Notes under the pieces: model-generated
What the model was told of the DNA's origin: nothing
The model's input: the letters and a program-made list of their open reading frames with translations, nothing else
Databases searched by the model: none
From: Colius striatus
Lineage: Eukaryota; Chordata; Aves; Coliiformes; Coliidae
Assembly (NCBI RefSeq): GCF_028858725.1
Contig: NC_084759.1
Coordinates: 141,216,671-141,280,670 of the forward strand
Direction of reading: 5' to 3'
Length of the DNA: 64,000 nucleotides
Program-made: the position numbers and the translations under genes
Part shown: positions 42,101-57,100 of the stretch, piece after piece
How the letters are laid out: every line of letters begins with the position of its first letter
How positions within the stretch are numbered: position 1 is the first letter of the stretch

Positions 42101-45100
42101 CTCCAATTTGACAACCCTACACTAAGGAAAAGCCACTGTCTACAGAGAATGTCTGTATAAAACAATTGTTCTTTCACTTATAATTATTTTCCTAATACAA
42201 GTAATTAGGGATTAGCTAATCTCAGAACAAAACACTGTGCAAAAACCCGTAACAACTCTCAAGTCACTCGTTGCCTTGTTGGTGATGGAAGGACTCGGGG
42301 ACAACAGTGAGATCCTACCTGTATTTTGTAGTTGCAGCAAGCTCTTATGTTCTTCTCTATTTTGATTGTGACATTCACTTGCTGTTGTTGTTGACTCTGC
42401 AGAAGCCAAATGCAAGTTAAGGGAAGAAAGAGAAGAGAAAGAAAGCAGGAAAAAGAAAAGGAGACAACGGAATGGTCCAAAAAAGCAGAAATTTCTTTTG
42501 TTTTTTCTTTTGAACAAGAAGCCCACTGAGAACAAAAGGGTAAAACGGTCCGGCCACCATCACTGCAGGTGTCCTGTGTGACAGAGGTGGTAATACAATC
42601 AAAGCAGCAGGCTAAGGCTGCACACATAACAGGAAACAATTAAGTTACATTGTGTAACTTCAAATGTGTTAACTTAATGTTTCTTAACAATGTAAACGTC
42701 TTCAGTCATTACATGTGTAAACATTAGCAAGCTCTCTCATTTAATTAAAAATAGCTGTCAACACTGCTGCTTCTGAGCTAGAACAAGCTGCTCTTGTTAC
42801 CTGCTATATACCACCAATATGATGAAAACTTAAGTATATTCTTTACAGTGATTAGCAGATACATATTCCAAAATGCAGCATATTCCCCTCTACCAGCTGC
42901 ACCAGTAATAACTTCAGTAATAAACCCCTTTGTGCTGCACACAAGTTAAGTGTGGAAGGAATGCAACGATTAAACAAACTGAATGCCAATACATCTGCCC
43001 TCTCCCAAGGAAAGGTTGGGACTGGTACCAAATATTCACTATTTCTCCTCCCTCAGATGCCTGAAGGGGAAATATTTCTTACATCAGAACACACTCTGGA
43101 GCTACTTTGCGCTTCTTAACAACATGGGCTGCAAGACCTACAGGAATTGATTCTCAAGTTTGATTGAAAATTCTGTTATAAACCCACTCATTCTTGATCT
43201 AAAAATATAACTAACACTCCTCTCCCCCATCCCAACCCCACCATCACATCTGATAAACCACTTCCACGATTCATTGAAACATTGCACCTCAATTTTGGCT
43301 GATTTATTTAGCCTTATTCCCCAGGCACTGGCTTGTAATAAAGCCCAGACGTTAAAATACCAAATTTCAGTTGTATTTGCAGACGTTTACAGACTGTTCC
43401 ATGCATTATAAAAACCTCTTTGTCATCTTTTACCCACCAAGCTCCTTTTTCCAAAGGCAACTAAAAATCTGTGAAAATAATTCCTTGAAAATTTCTGTTC
43501 AAGTCCATTTGTCACATCTCCTTCATCGCAGCTCCAAGTCCTTGCTATATCATTTAGGAATGATTACCTAATCAATTACCTCATTGAAAACACGTGTGAT
43601 CACTTTACACTTCTTCTCATTCATGAAACTGGCCACGTGAATTTGGTATCGGGCTGACTCTGTCCACGGGTTAAAGCTCACAAGCAGAGTTGTGTCATCT
43701 AGAATTCTGCCTTGGATCTTGGGCTCCCACAAGCTGCCTGGAAGTAGGGCAGATATGCTCATCTTTCTCAACTGCCAGAAATATTTCAGAGCACTCGCGT
43801 CTACTTGACTCAAAGAGAATATTTTTTTACCTGTGTTTATACATGGGATGGTTCTTTTCATTAGAGAGTCCTTGCAGTCTGCAAGAGAGGCCATGAGTGA
43901 CTAGTCAGAAATACTGTACTTTCATTTAGGACACTTCTCACACATTTTCTCATCAGAAGCCAGACACCTAACTAAACCCTCACTGAGGAAGTAAAGATCT
44001 TTGCTTCAGAGTAGCAGCAAAATTCTGCGACAGAATAGCGTTGGTTTCCAATGTATAAACTGGCTTTTCCAGTGATGTTATGGCATTTGGGTTGTTTTTC
44101 AGAACAGAGATAATAAAAAAATACTGAAAGCTTTTAATAGTTACTGTAACTGTAATATTTGACAATCCTTGCTAGTGTAAGACTAGTGCAGAGAGGGTCA
44201 TAATGGAATGAAAACCTCATTTTGACCTCTGGATCTTGAGAGCACCAGAGCATTAAGTTCCTCCAAAAGCATTCTGCTCCAGGAAAACTCCAGGCTGCAA
44301 TCTTTCTTGACCTCAAAACACTCTTCCACATTCATAATTCTCTTTGCTTCATTTAGCAGATTGGCCCTGCTCTTCGGGACTTTTCCAGAGTCAAATGCAG
44401 AGTTACACATTCAACATTTAGCAATGTGGGATTTACAAGTCTCAGCCTAAACCATGTCTGTCCTCCAGGGTTTGGACACAAAGGAACAACTCCCTGCTTA
44501 AACAAGTGAAAGAAAACATTACATTTACAGTGCCCCTGTAATTCACACATAAGCCCTAATCAGCAAAGCTCCCTGCAGCTGCTGAGCTCAACACAATGCA
44601 ATAGGTTGCTGAAGAGGAGGATAAAAGCCAGGAAGTTCTCAGTACAACCAGGTATAAGAAAGGATAAGAGAACTGAAAAACAGGTGCCCCCTTCTCCTTT
44701 TCCAGCTCACACTAACACACCATATACTTAGCCATTTTACAGCTACAAAGTCATCAAGCAAGTTAAGAAGAAAGTCATGAACCAGTTTTCAGGCTCTATT
44801 GAGTGACAAATATTTATAAACTAGTCACGGTAGCCAGAGGGCACTGCAGATGCTCAGCATCTTAAGGGAAAACAATAACAATCCTTCTTAGTTACAGGAG
44901 AATTTTCACATACTCAAGAAAGGTCAGTCATTCAGCTCTATCTAGTTTCTTGGTAAATTATGCCTAGCTGTACCTTCGAAATCAAACTTCCAATATTAAA
45001 TTTTAGGTATGTGAAGCCAAACTTTACTCCTCGTGATCCTGAAGCAGAGGGGTAACTTTGGATGATTTAAAATTCAGTAAAAACAGCAGCAATAGCCTGC

Positions 45101-48100
45101 AGGGAGCATGAAAGATGTCTCTACACTCCCAATCATGTAGATGGAACATCTTTACCTGCTCCATTGGTGAACATTTCAGCAACAAGATCCAAGAGGCGTA
45201 ACTTTTCTTCAGACAGGCCCTCAGAGAAGCCCTTATGCTACCTTTCAAGTTTAAATTATTAACGTATCTTTAACTATAGCTGTAGCAGAATTCTTACACG
45301 TGCAATTTCTGAGAACTCAGTGGCACAAGTCTAAGGCTTTGTCCAGCTTTCTAGAGAGCATACAAAATTTTACATAAAAGTGTCTTCCACATGAAAACTA
45401 CAGTCAACCAGAATCAAAGGGTCTACCCATCCCAGGACAGTCCTTCCACACATGCTTTATTCCAGTTAGAGATTTGACAAACCTCTGGACACAGGATACC
45501 AGAAACAAGGATGGTGGCTTGCAGCACAAACAATACATACATTTTGGATAGGTACCAACAAGGGTATTTTAGATAAGACTACCACCATGGACTTATTAAA
45601 CTGCAATATGCAGAAAGGTCAACATTTTTCTTTATAAGAACGCCACTCTGTTGCTAAACTTGCTCACAGTACATGGATCTCAGCTGGAAAAAACCTGACC
45701 CACAGGGCCACAAACCATCACAGTCCTAAGCTCAAGGCCTAAGCTAACTAGAACATTTCTTACCAGGAATTGTGAGAGACGTGGACTTGCAATTATAGTC
45801 TCCATTTACAGTCAGTTTGGGCAGGTGGTAGACAGTCACTTGGTAAGTCTGGCCAGGTTCCACTTCAAAACGGTCAAAAGCAAAATTCCACTGAAAACAA
45901 ACCACATTCACAAGGACTTAAAATGAGAATGTTCTATAAAGGCACTGAAGTTAACAGCTGACTTGGCGCTGTTCCACTATGTTCCCTCATCCCATATGAT
46001 GCTTTTTCTGAAACTTGACTATAAGAAAAAAGGAACAAGTGTATTAAAGGTACCAGTGCCTTGGTCTGTCCCAAATTCACCTGTTTGGAATGAGAAAAGT
46101 GCAGTTATTTCTTGAGACAGTTATTTGTTGAGTTGACAACAGTCTTATGCCAAACAACTGTGTACAGTTTCCAGTGAATTACATGCTGAACTGAAAGGAG
46201 ATTAGGCTAAAATAAGCAGTTTTGAGACTGAAGTTTTAGTCTAGTATGAATCTTGCAGTGCAAGTACAAGCATTTAGAATTGCACTTACACATATATACT
46301 TCTATACTTGGCCATTCCATTATAGATCTTTTAAACTTGATATTGTTTTCCACATCAGCGATGCTGTGCAAACTCTAAGAGATGCACTGGCTCCACATGG
46401 TAAGCTAACTATGGCCAAATTCTGCACAGTAAGCAAATAAACTCCAGATTCCTATTGTTCATAAAGAGAGTATTTTTTTCGGACAAGTTTCCTAGACTGA
46501 GTGTAAGCTGAAGGAGCATCCCCCAAAGTTGATGCTTTCCCCCACAGCAAGAGAATACAAGTAGTAAAAGAAAGGGCTGAGTTAAGAAGGCTATGTCACA
46601 GCTGTCCAGTAGAATGGAAAAATCCTCCTACAATTATTTGCTTTAAGGAACATCCAGAACAATGACATACATTAGGCACTGAAAGCATCCACTCTTAGAA
46701 CTTGAAGGATGGGAAGAGTAGAAGAGAAATCAAGGTAAGCAAGCAGCCTGTACAGGTACACACAAGCGTAAAACAAAATGAAAATGACAGCAGGTCTCAA
46801 GCCCAATACCTTGATTGTTTCATTAACTCTTCTAACCAGCCTATACTTTAATTGATAACCTTGCTGTATGACAGTGAAAGTAGAAACAAACCCAAGGACC
46901 AGAAGAAGCAGTTTACAGCCCTTTGCACTCACCCGGCCTCCATCTGGACGGACCTGAAGCGTCAAGTTGTTCTGAAAGTCAAATTGGGCGCAGATCTGTT
47001 GATTGCTGTTCACTTGCATCACAGCCAGCTCTGCCCCTTGGAGATACTGGATGCTAGCTGCAGGCACAGAGAGAGATGCCCGTCTTTTCCTGTCATCTAT
47101 GTGTAGGGGTTGCAACCACCCCCAAGATTACTGCTGTGCCCAGCCTTGTCACAGCCTGACTCCTTTGAAAAGCTGGGGATCCCAACACAAAGACAATTGG
47201 CCATGAAAAAGTGAGCACGCAAGGTCAACTAACACCATTTTCAGCTTAAAAGTTACTGCATGTCAAGAGCTCCTTCTGTGCAAATGAATGGGCAGAGTAG
47301 AAGGCAACTTCATTCTTCCAGATATGCTGGCAGTTCAGAGTCGTGTTTAGCTCAGCCTCTTGAGACTGCTTCTGGTAGTTTGGGCACTGAAGCAAATACA
47401 GTTTTATTTTGGTACAGACAATCCCAGTCAGATGGTTTATAACCATAGCTATGCAAAATGACTGGGTTACTGGAGTCACACCTGCTACTACACTACTACA
47501 GCTGTACTGAGGTAACTATATAGTCCTCAGATACAGGCACTGCAAAAGGGAGAAATGAATGAGTTTAACTCTGTCTCGGATCAGTGCAAAACCATGGTCA
47601 AGAATGTGCAAGGGAAATATTATATACAAACAAGCAAACATATTTGGAGAGTGAAGAAAACTTAACTTACTGGTACCTATTTAGGCTTCAGCAATGAGAC
47701 ATTTATCAAGACACATGTGCATATGGGAAATCTAAGTTACATGGACTATATTACTTGAAATGGGAAAAACTTGCACTGGATTAACAGCTCACAATTTATT
47801 TGTATGCTCTCAAGTTAATTGTCATTTGTTCAGTTTGCAGGTTTAGTTCCCCTGCATGAGACTGCTGCAGTTGTTACTATGCTTTGAAAAGGCAATGCTT
47901 GCAGTGTTAACCTTCTTTCTCCACTCACTACCGTGAGAAACGTGTGATCTGCTTTTCCCATTTTAAATGTCATCAACCCCCACTGGTGGAAACATTTTTT
48001 TAAACTTTTGAATACTCAGCACACACAAAGCCCAAAAAACGTGCCTCAAAACTAACAAAACAAAGCAGCCATACCCCCAAATTTCAATAGTCTGCTTTCT

Positions 48101-51100
48101 TGACCAGATCAGTGCAAGATTTGGAGTCCGAATTCTCTTCCCTATCCTTACTAGGTCACATGTAATTGCTCTGCTCTACGTTGACAGCACGCAACTGCCA
48201 CTTACCATCAGTGGCCACTTTCCATTCAATCTGGAGCACAGGTACCAGTTTTCCATCCTCCTGACGGAAAACATCAGAAGAGACATTGAGACTGCTTGGA
48301 GCAGATGGAGTCCAGGTGGAACCCAGCAGCCAGCTCGTCTCCATGCATGTACCTGGTCAGCAAAGGAAGCACACCATTCAGAGCAGGGCTGAGGAAGCTC
48401 TGCTAAATTGCCATTGCGATCTGCCCTTTGGGTCAGGGTCACACAGAGGGCAAAACTGGGTGACAAAACTGCTTCACAGTTCAGAAAGGCAGTTTTCTGC
48501 ATGCAAATACTTTAGAAATTACCTGTATTGATCTGAACTCATTCTAGTAACTTACAGCTCCTTTTTTTTCCTTAAAATCTATTAGTAATTACCACTATCA
48601 ATGTATCCAGGTTAAACAGGTCAAGTAAGTTTACTCTATCTCCTGCAGCAGTCCATATCTTCCTGCTGAAACACACCTATGTTAGAAGACTAGTACTAAT
48701 CTCCAGCCTTCCAATGATAAGAAGTCTGTCAGATAACTATTGGAACAATTTCCCTGGGTAATTATTTTGTTTAAAATTGCCTTAACTCTAACTTGAATAT
48801 AAATCTGAATTTAGTTTCCAACAGGTGCTTGTTATACCTTTCATAAACTAATGAGCTCTCTGGGCAGAAAAATAATACTGCTACTCAGTAAAGCGTTAGG
48901 GAAAAGTGGTCCTGTAATCTCATCAGAAAATGAAATCAGGTATGACAGACATTAGGCAGACATTTGACTTATTACAGCATATTAAAAATAGCTCTGCTGA
49001 ATATCAGCGAAGCACAAACATAGGAAGAACAAGACTGAAAAATCAAGGACGAGGTAAAAATGGAAAATCATTACTGTTTTGAATATTTTACATAGCTCTG
49101 TGGGAGAGAAGGTATGCCCAATGCTATGTATTTGTCTAAAGAAATATCAACAATTGAGAAGTAAATAAAATAGCTGCTGATAGGGCATATGACAACTGAC
49201 AGACTTGGGGGAAGCAGAAGTCAGAATTTACAATAAAAACGAGTCCAAGTCACTTTGTATACTGGACCCAGTCAACAAAACACTTCTTGACACATTGTAA
49301 CATGCATCTAAGCAAATGCAGTGTAGGCTGTATTTACCTAATGAGAATTTAAACGGTATTTATTTATAACAGCATTGCTGAAAAACTACTGAACATGAGC
49401 TGTGTCATGCAAGCCTTCAATCACATGAACAGGCAAGGGTGATCACTGAATCTATCAAAAAAGAAGGTTGTTATTCTTTAGCTACTTGTGGCATCCACCC
49501 TAAACCAGTACAATATGGAAAAGAGAACAATGAAGAGCAAGAGAATAAATTTGTAGGTTGAACTCCTCAAATGCAAAACATGTTTTGCTGCTGGCTTCAA
49601 CTGACAGAAACCCATGCTGCTAACAAAAAGTTACTCACGGCTACATTTTCCACTTAATTCCCTTGCATGAGTTCAAACAATCACAGGGCTATGGGATAAT
49701 TTGGTTCATAAAAATGACTTGCCTAATAAGGATTTTACCATTTCCTTGGTGGGCTACTCTGGCAGACAGAGCTCAAAGCAGTGGCTCAGCTGGCTGCTTG
49801 CAGGGACATTGGTGGGAACAGCACCTTCCCCCAACAGTTTGCAATTATCCAATATGTGGTCAGGCTACTCAAAGTATACTTGCAGTCTTTTTTTGTTGGG
49901 TCAATGATGGAAACAAAGTGGGCACCATCCCTTCCTGTGACAGCATGGTTTTAGGCTTAGGAAGTAATTAGACAGTCCTCAAATGCTCATTCTACCAAAA
50001 AATACCTATAGAAAATCTGGTAAGATTAAAGTACCTTTCAGAAAAGATCATACTAAATACTAAAAAAATTTAAAAGCTATCTCTCTCCTAGAGCAGAAAA
50101 AAACCCAAGAACAATACCAGGAGGTTGAGGCATCTCTTTTTTCTGTTGTAGCTAGCAACAGGACAAGGGGTAATGGGATGAAGCTGGAACACAAGGAGTT
50201 CCACTTAAACATAAGAAAAAAACTATTTCACTGTTCAGGTGAGGGAGCCCTGGCACAGGCTGCCCAGAGGGGTTGTGGAGTCTCCTTCCTTGGAGGTCTT
50301 CAAGACCTGCCTGGACATGTTCCTATGCGACCTGATCTAGGTGAACCCGCTTCTGCAGGGGAGTTGGACTAGATGATCTCTAAACATCCCTTCCAACCCC
50401 CACCATCCTATGATTCTAATTTAAACCATAAAAACAAGAAAAATAAGAAAACCAAATCTTCAAACAAGGCAGCATTTTAATGGTGGAGCTGCGGTTTGGT
50501 TTAGCCGCGTTGTCAAGTTGTAGTCCAATGGCTGCCTGCCAGTGGGAAACATGATCCTAACCAATCCCACCCAATCCCTCTCCTGCCAAAAAGTTTAAAA
50601 TCTGGTTATTTTCAGCATAGTCAGCTCCCTCATCTGGCATGCCCAGTGTGGCTACAAAAATACTTGTGCCAGTACGATACAGGGTTGGGCACGGAGGCAG
50701 AAAGGAGCCTGCTTAGAGCTACTGCAGAGCAAGGCCAAAGAGTTCTGCAGCACCATCCAGGTGCCTCCATGCACCAAACAGGCAAATATAGAATATTTTT
50801 TTAATAGGATTTTAGCCATAATTACACCAGAAGTGTTTCAAATGTGTGCTGTTGCTAAGACTTGACCTCTTACACCTGGTATATTCATTACACTTGTTCA
50901 GTGGGACTTACAGTTAACTCTAGTTGCCTTTTCCCATTAAAAGCATCATTTAGGTTAGAAAACACCTTTAAGATACAGTTAAATTCACTGCACTTAGCCA
51001 GACAATTTACATTAATTGCTATCAACTGCATCCCTTTACGCTCCTTTTCTAAAACTCTAGTTCATACACTAATTTTTCATCAAGTACTATTATAGACAGA

Positions 51101-54100
51101 ATAAGTTGTAATGAATGTTTACTGACAAAGTTATCCTAAAGGTGCCATTTCTTTAAAAACTGACCTTTAAACAGAAACTAAACATCCTGCCCCAAACTCT
51201 ATCCTGAGAAAGACAACTTTCCATTTGTCTTTTAGCTGGAGATGATTATGGATCAAACAAAAAACTCCCCATGTAAGGCACAGAGTGCTTCACTTTACAT
51301 CTCTCTGATTCTAGCAGGATGAATCTGCTGTATGAACCCAGATTAAAAAACATGAAAGCATCATTCAATGAGGAAACCACAATGAATATAAAATATTACT
51401 TACTGTTTCTTACAAGGCAGTTTAAATCCTGTGAAGGGAAAGAAACAAGAACATTATTCTCATAGTAGAAACTGGACTGACAGTAATTTGCTCCTGCTTG
51501 GTGGCAGGAAGAAAATGCAGTGAATAGCAACACATCCTAACTGGAAGAATTAAACACCAGGAAACATTGGTTTTCTGATGAACAACTTTGTGCAAAGGAC
51601 AGAGAGTATGAAACTTGTGCACACCTGAACTGCATATGCCACAGCAGTAGCTGCAATAATGGAAAGAAATTAAAGAGAGGCAAAAACGGAAGATGATGAT
51701 AGCAAAAACCTTCCAGAATCCAGGACCATGAAAATAGAGATCAGTGTGACATGAAAAATTGCTTCAAGCAGATGGGTATGTGTTTTTTGGTATTGTATTT
51801 TATTACCATTGCTTGAAAATACTGGTAGTGCTTGAGAGGTCTAAGCCCACCTGACTGGAGGTGTGAGCTCTCTGCAGCCAGGCTGGCCACTGAGTCCTGG
51901 GTTATTTGCTGCTTGCTGAGGCAGGCAGCCCCCAAACTCTTATGGCTGCTGGACTTCTTCCTGATGCCACCCAAGTAGTAGGGAAGCAAAAAGCTAGCAT
52001 TTAGTAAATGCCAGGCTGGAAAGCAGGATTTGGTGACTCCTTTCTAGAAATATAACTTAGAGGTGATCCAAGAAGGAAAAAGATTAATAAGAATCACACT
52101 AAGGATAAAGATGCCCTGAATATAAAGACGCAACCAGCAATGAGGTGGGCTCTGCCTGGCTTCCCTTAGTGCCCTTTATTTACACTCCATCATCACCAGG
52201 AAAAAGCACATAAGCTTGCTTGTTTAATGTGATGCAAAATTGTAGCAATGAGGAAGTCTGAAGTTTTCACTGACTTAGTAAACCAAGATGAAAGGAAGTT
52301 TTCCTCCCACTTGTTTCCTCTGCCTTGACATATAAAAGTTGGGTATTGTTATAACACAGTTGCCACAATATAATTCATTCCAAGGTTTTTAACTTCTCTG
52401 CAACCTGTTAAGGTCAGATCCAAGTGTATTTGGGGTTCAGTTTATGAATGTGGCATAGCCATGGGTTGTACTTACATTTTCAGGAGTGAATGCTTGAAAA
52501 AGCCAACTGTGCCTTTCAGTAGTGAGGTACTTTCACTATTTCTGTTGTGATCAAAAGGTCAAAACAGTCAACTATGGGAAATCAACTTGATCAGCTGGCA
52601 TATAAACACCAATTTAGTCCAAACTGTACTCTAACAATTATATTGCAGCTACTTGTTGCAAACAAATGTATGGACAAATCCTCCATTGAGTATTTATGTC
52701 TTGTCAGACTCAAGAAAAACTGGTTACAGGTACAGTTAATAGAATGTTACTGCAACTTTGTACCTCCCAAATCAGGTTTCCTCCCCTCTCGCTCTGGAAC
52801 ACACCCATGTAGCATCTCCAACCTAAATCCTTTGGTAATGATAAAACCTAGAAAGCCAGTAAGCAAATGCTGATGAAACCAAACCAAAACCAGCTAAACT
52901 ATAATCACTGAAAAAGAGGAAAATATAAATCATAACTACTGATATGGAAAAGCAGCTTAAGCTCTGAAAAAAACCTTCCTATTGGCAGTTCAAATGCTTA
53001 ACCAGACTCAGGTAGATTATTTAGCATGTCAATTAGCTCCTTATACAAACAGGTGTTGTGGTTTTGTCTGGGATGGTGTTAATTTTCTTCCTAGCAGCTG
53101 GTACAGAGCTGTGTTTTGGATTAGTGACCAAAACAGTGTTGATAACACACGGATATTTTAGTTATTACTGAACAGTGTTTGCACAGCACACCAAGGCATT
53201 TCATGTTTCTTAACTGCTCCCCGTAAGCAGATAGGCTGTAGGTACACAAGAAGCTGAGAGGGGACACAGCAGGGCCAATTGACCCTAACTGACCACAGTG
53301 ACACCTCAGACCATATGATATTGTTCTCAGCATATAAAACTTAGGGAAGAAGGAGGAAGGGAAGGTCATTTTGAGCTACAGCACTTGTCTTCTCATGTAA
53401 CTTTTACACATGGAGCCTGACTTTCCTGGAGATGGCTGAACATCTGCCTGCCCATGGGAAGCAGTGAACTAATTCCTTATTTCACTTAGTTTAATAGACA
53501 AAGCAAAAGCTGCTCACACAATCTTTATCTCAACCCACAAGTTTTCTTGCTTTTGCCCTACCGATTCTCTCCCCATCCCACATGTGAGGCTGAGCTGCTG
53601 GCTAGGGTGAACCTACAACAGGCAGCAAAAAAATTACTGGCTACTAGCCATAGCTTTGTTTCTAATTTAATGACTTCTGTCAAAACCTATCACTTAATAT
53701 TAATTCATTTTGCCCTTGTTCTGTGGCAGTTATCTGCAATTATTGTAAATTGCATCATGATAAAGCCCTTATATAAATTATAAGGCATTATTTGCTGGAA
53801 GCACAGCAACATCTGTTTTCCTTTGAGTGCGGGTGTTTTTAATTATTAGCAGATAAGACATGGTTAAATGAGGAAGTGCTGCATTTCCCCTTGTTTTATG
53901 ATCAACATGAACACTGAGCTAGCACTGCACATAAATGAATCCTCTCTTCCTTCAGGTCTATTGTTCCAGGTAAAGTGATCACAATATTGCTCTCAGTATT
54001 GATGAGGCTGGGCCCTTTCTGACACTCATTAGAAAGCCAAGAGCTTAATCAGGAACCGTCAGTCAGTTGATAAGAATTCAGAATGGAAACTTGACAATTA

Positions 54101-57100
54101 AGGTACCTCTTATCTTTCAGCCCTGGGTTTCTACAGGCACAACCACAGTTTTTCTGGTGTGACATCAACTGTTCTCAGGATTTTTAAGGGGCTATCTACA
54201 TGTTTTTTCCTATTCCACACTAGCCTGTTTACCTGCTGTGCCAGTAACAGTTTCTGATGCATAGCTGACACTGAGTATTTTAAAGCTGCCACCAGTTAGT
54301 TTAGAATTTAGCAGGTTTACCCCAAGGAGGAGTGAATGATTCTTCCACCACATGACAACCTGCACCAACTCAATTGTTGGTCCACTCTCTTCCCAGTCCC
54401 CAAAACACTACAGGGATGACCTAAAAGCCAAAAATGCCCAGAATAACGATTCATCCATTCAGAAAGTCCTTGCTTTTGGCATAAGGAAGCAAAGATAATA
54501 GCAGGAGAAGATAAAGCTACAATGCAGGCAGATAGAACAACCCCGGAGGACACCTAGAAAGCGTCCACCACAAAAATCCTCAACTCCTTTTTGGATACTG
54601 CTCAGGTGAACAGGACTGAGCTGATCTGCAGCTGAGGGTGTGCTTAAACCAAGAAAGTGTGACTCCAGAGAAGTACATTCAAAAGACAGGAAGCAATTAA
54701 GGAAAAAGAAAAGTTGGTTTTTCAATAAGTCATCCACTTCCAGATTTGCACAAGGTACCTCCTCAGAACCAGAGGGAATAACTGCTGGTTTTCCCTTGTA
54801 AAGGTCCAACCAATCCAAAACCTCACTTTGATATGTGGGCTTTTTCAGAGCGCATTAACAAGGCTGTGGTCAGCAGAAGTACTTAGCTTAGCTTTCCCAC
54901 CTGAGTAAGCACACATTTAGACCATACAATAAAATTACTGCAGTGACTTTTTCTGCTTGCCCACGTAAATCTAGAACCACGTTAAGAAGCATTGACAGAA
55001 TGAAGATGTGTGTCTGCCCACACACAAGACAACCAGTGGACAAATGGGAGGAAAAGGAACAAAAATGAAGAGCTCTGCAGAAAAGCTGAAGATGGAGCCC
55101 TGAGACAGGTGACATGTTCTGCACATTACAAAGTGCTATGTTCTGTTCTCACTAGCTTGCTTTGGTCTTTCAGGCCCAACAAGCAAAACTACAGGCAGGG
55201 GAGGCATAAATATGAGAATAAGACGATTGTGAGGTGATGTGAAAAAAACTATTATTAAGGAGGACAGGTACAACCAACTAACTCTTCACATTTACTTGTC
55301 ATATTTTCACAGAAAGCTAAGCAACTCTTTCTTTCACTCTTTTTTTCCCCCAAGATTTGTCTTGCTTTAGACATCAAAAATCAATAGACTATATGCCATG
55401 GGGAATCATACGTATCTGAAAAAAAAAAATAGGAAATTGCTTAACAGAACTATAACAAGTCAATTAAATTACTATGAGGCCAAGATTTCCCAGCAGGATG
55501 CTGTGGTAACTAGCAAGAAACTGCTGTGAGCTGGGCAAGTGTCCAGTTTTCTTTTAAAGAGCAGCTGCTGAATGGGAAGGGCTCCAGCTTTCCAAAATCT
55601 GCCTCTTGCCTATGAGCCATTTTACATATCTTCTGAAGACTGGAAGATTAGAAGTTTACTGCACTTTCCCTTTCCTGATTTCTAGTTAAAAGAAGCAGAG
55701 GTCAATAGGACATTAACGTGTTACAGGAATAACTGCTGAAAAAAATGATTTAAGGCTGGTAAGAAACAACCATCATCTACAAATTTCTTTTGATTTTTAA
55801 AGCATTTTTCTCTATAGTTGCTAAGTTTTTTTCCTTATCCTGATAATTTCTCACCAAAATCATATCCAAACTCAGAAGTTGAAGCTTCTTCACAAAAATC
55901 TGTTTTCAAGTTTTCTTTGCCATGTTTTATTAGTTTTGATCACTAACTCTTTTCATGCTGAAGTTTGGTAGTTTTTATCATTAATTCTCTTCATGCCAAG
56001 AAGTCCAGAGATATTTTAGTAGCACTAAGTGTGATCATGGTTTACAGTAACATAGTACAAAGTAAAAAGATGCCTTAGAGGGTAATGAAGTCAGCCAATA
56101 CCAAGGGCAAAATTAACACATTTATAAAGGAAGACTGTGAAGTCTTTCTCACATGCACCATCACCACTTATCTTCACGAGAGATCTTACATCAATTCTTC
56201 TCCAGTGACATTTAGAGAATACCCATCAAGCTGGCAAGATAGATTTCAAAGACCAAGCCACATCCACCTATCCTGTCCCCTAATGATGTCAGGGTTAGAA
56301 ACACTGCATTCCTCCAGGACACCAAGGCATGCAGTGTTATGAATCAGTTAAGGCCCAGTGACTGTACATAGTCATTAAATACTTGATGACGAACAACCAG
56401 ACTGATATTTAAGCTGTATTATGTTTTCCCCTGTGCATAGAAAACCCAAACTCCACTTCTCTGCAGATGACATTCAAATAAAAGTTACTAAGAGCTGGAT
56501 TTGCAGCTGTGCTATTCAGCCTTACAGCTAAGCAGGTTTGATGGAGTGGTGGTGAATAAGGCCCATTAAGTGCATTTGTTGGCATTCTGATCAGATGAGC
56601 TGTTAACGAGCATGTAGTTTTACTTTTGCAATTTACAGGTGTCTACTGATACTGATATGACACTTCCCCCCCACACTCCATCTCCAAAACAGCCTCTGCC
56701 ACATGATAGTTTTGATAAAAACAGTTTCTCACCCTAACCTACTCCAAAGCTGAGAAACAGCAGCCCAAGTGTGGTGAATTAGAGAAAAACAAGTGGGTCT
56801 CACCAACCCTGCTCAACAACAGCTTCTCTTTTGAGCTACACTTCAGTCACTCATCAGAAGGGTTACTGACTCATCCTCTGAACACAGTGCAACAGACAGA
56901 AAGGGAAGGGGAAATGGTTTTCAACTGTCACAGATTCAGTTGATGGTACTTTTTTTTCCTGTAAGTGCCAGCAGCTTTGCAATTGCTTTGAAAGAGGCTG
57001 CTTGTGGGCTTAAGCCAACTCTTTTTTGCCTCTTCGCTGCATTTTAGAAAAGGGCTTATTGGAAGAAAAGGCCAAAGTAGTAGGGCTTATACATTCACCG

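Noticed and set aside
42417-42639. Minus-strand Cys-rich frames next to IL17RA exon 8
   Set aside because: They look receptor-like by chance, but lie in intron 7; the true exons 7, 8 and 9 join in phase without them.
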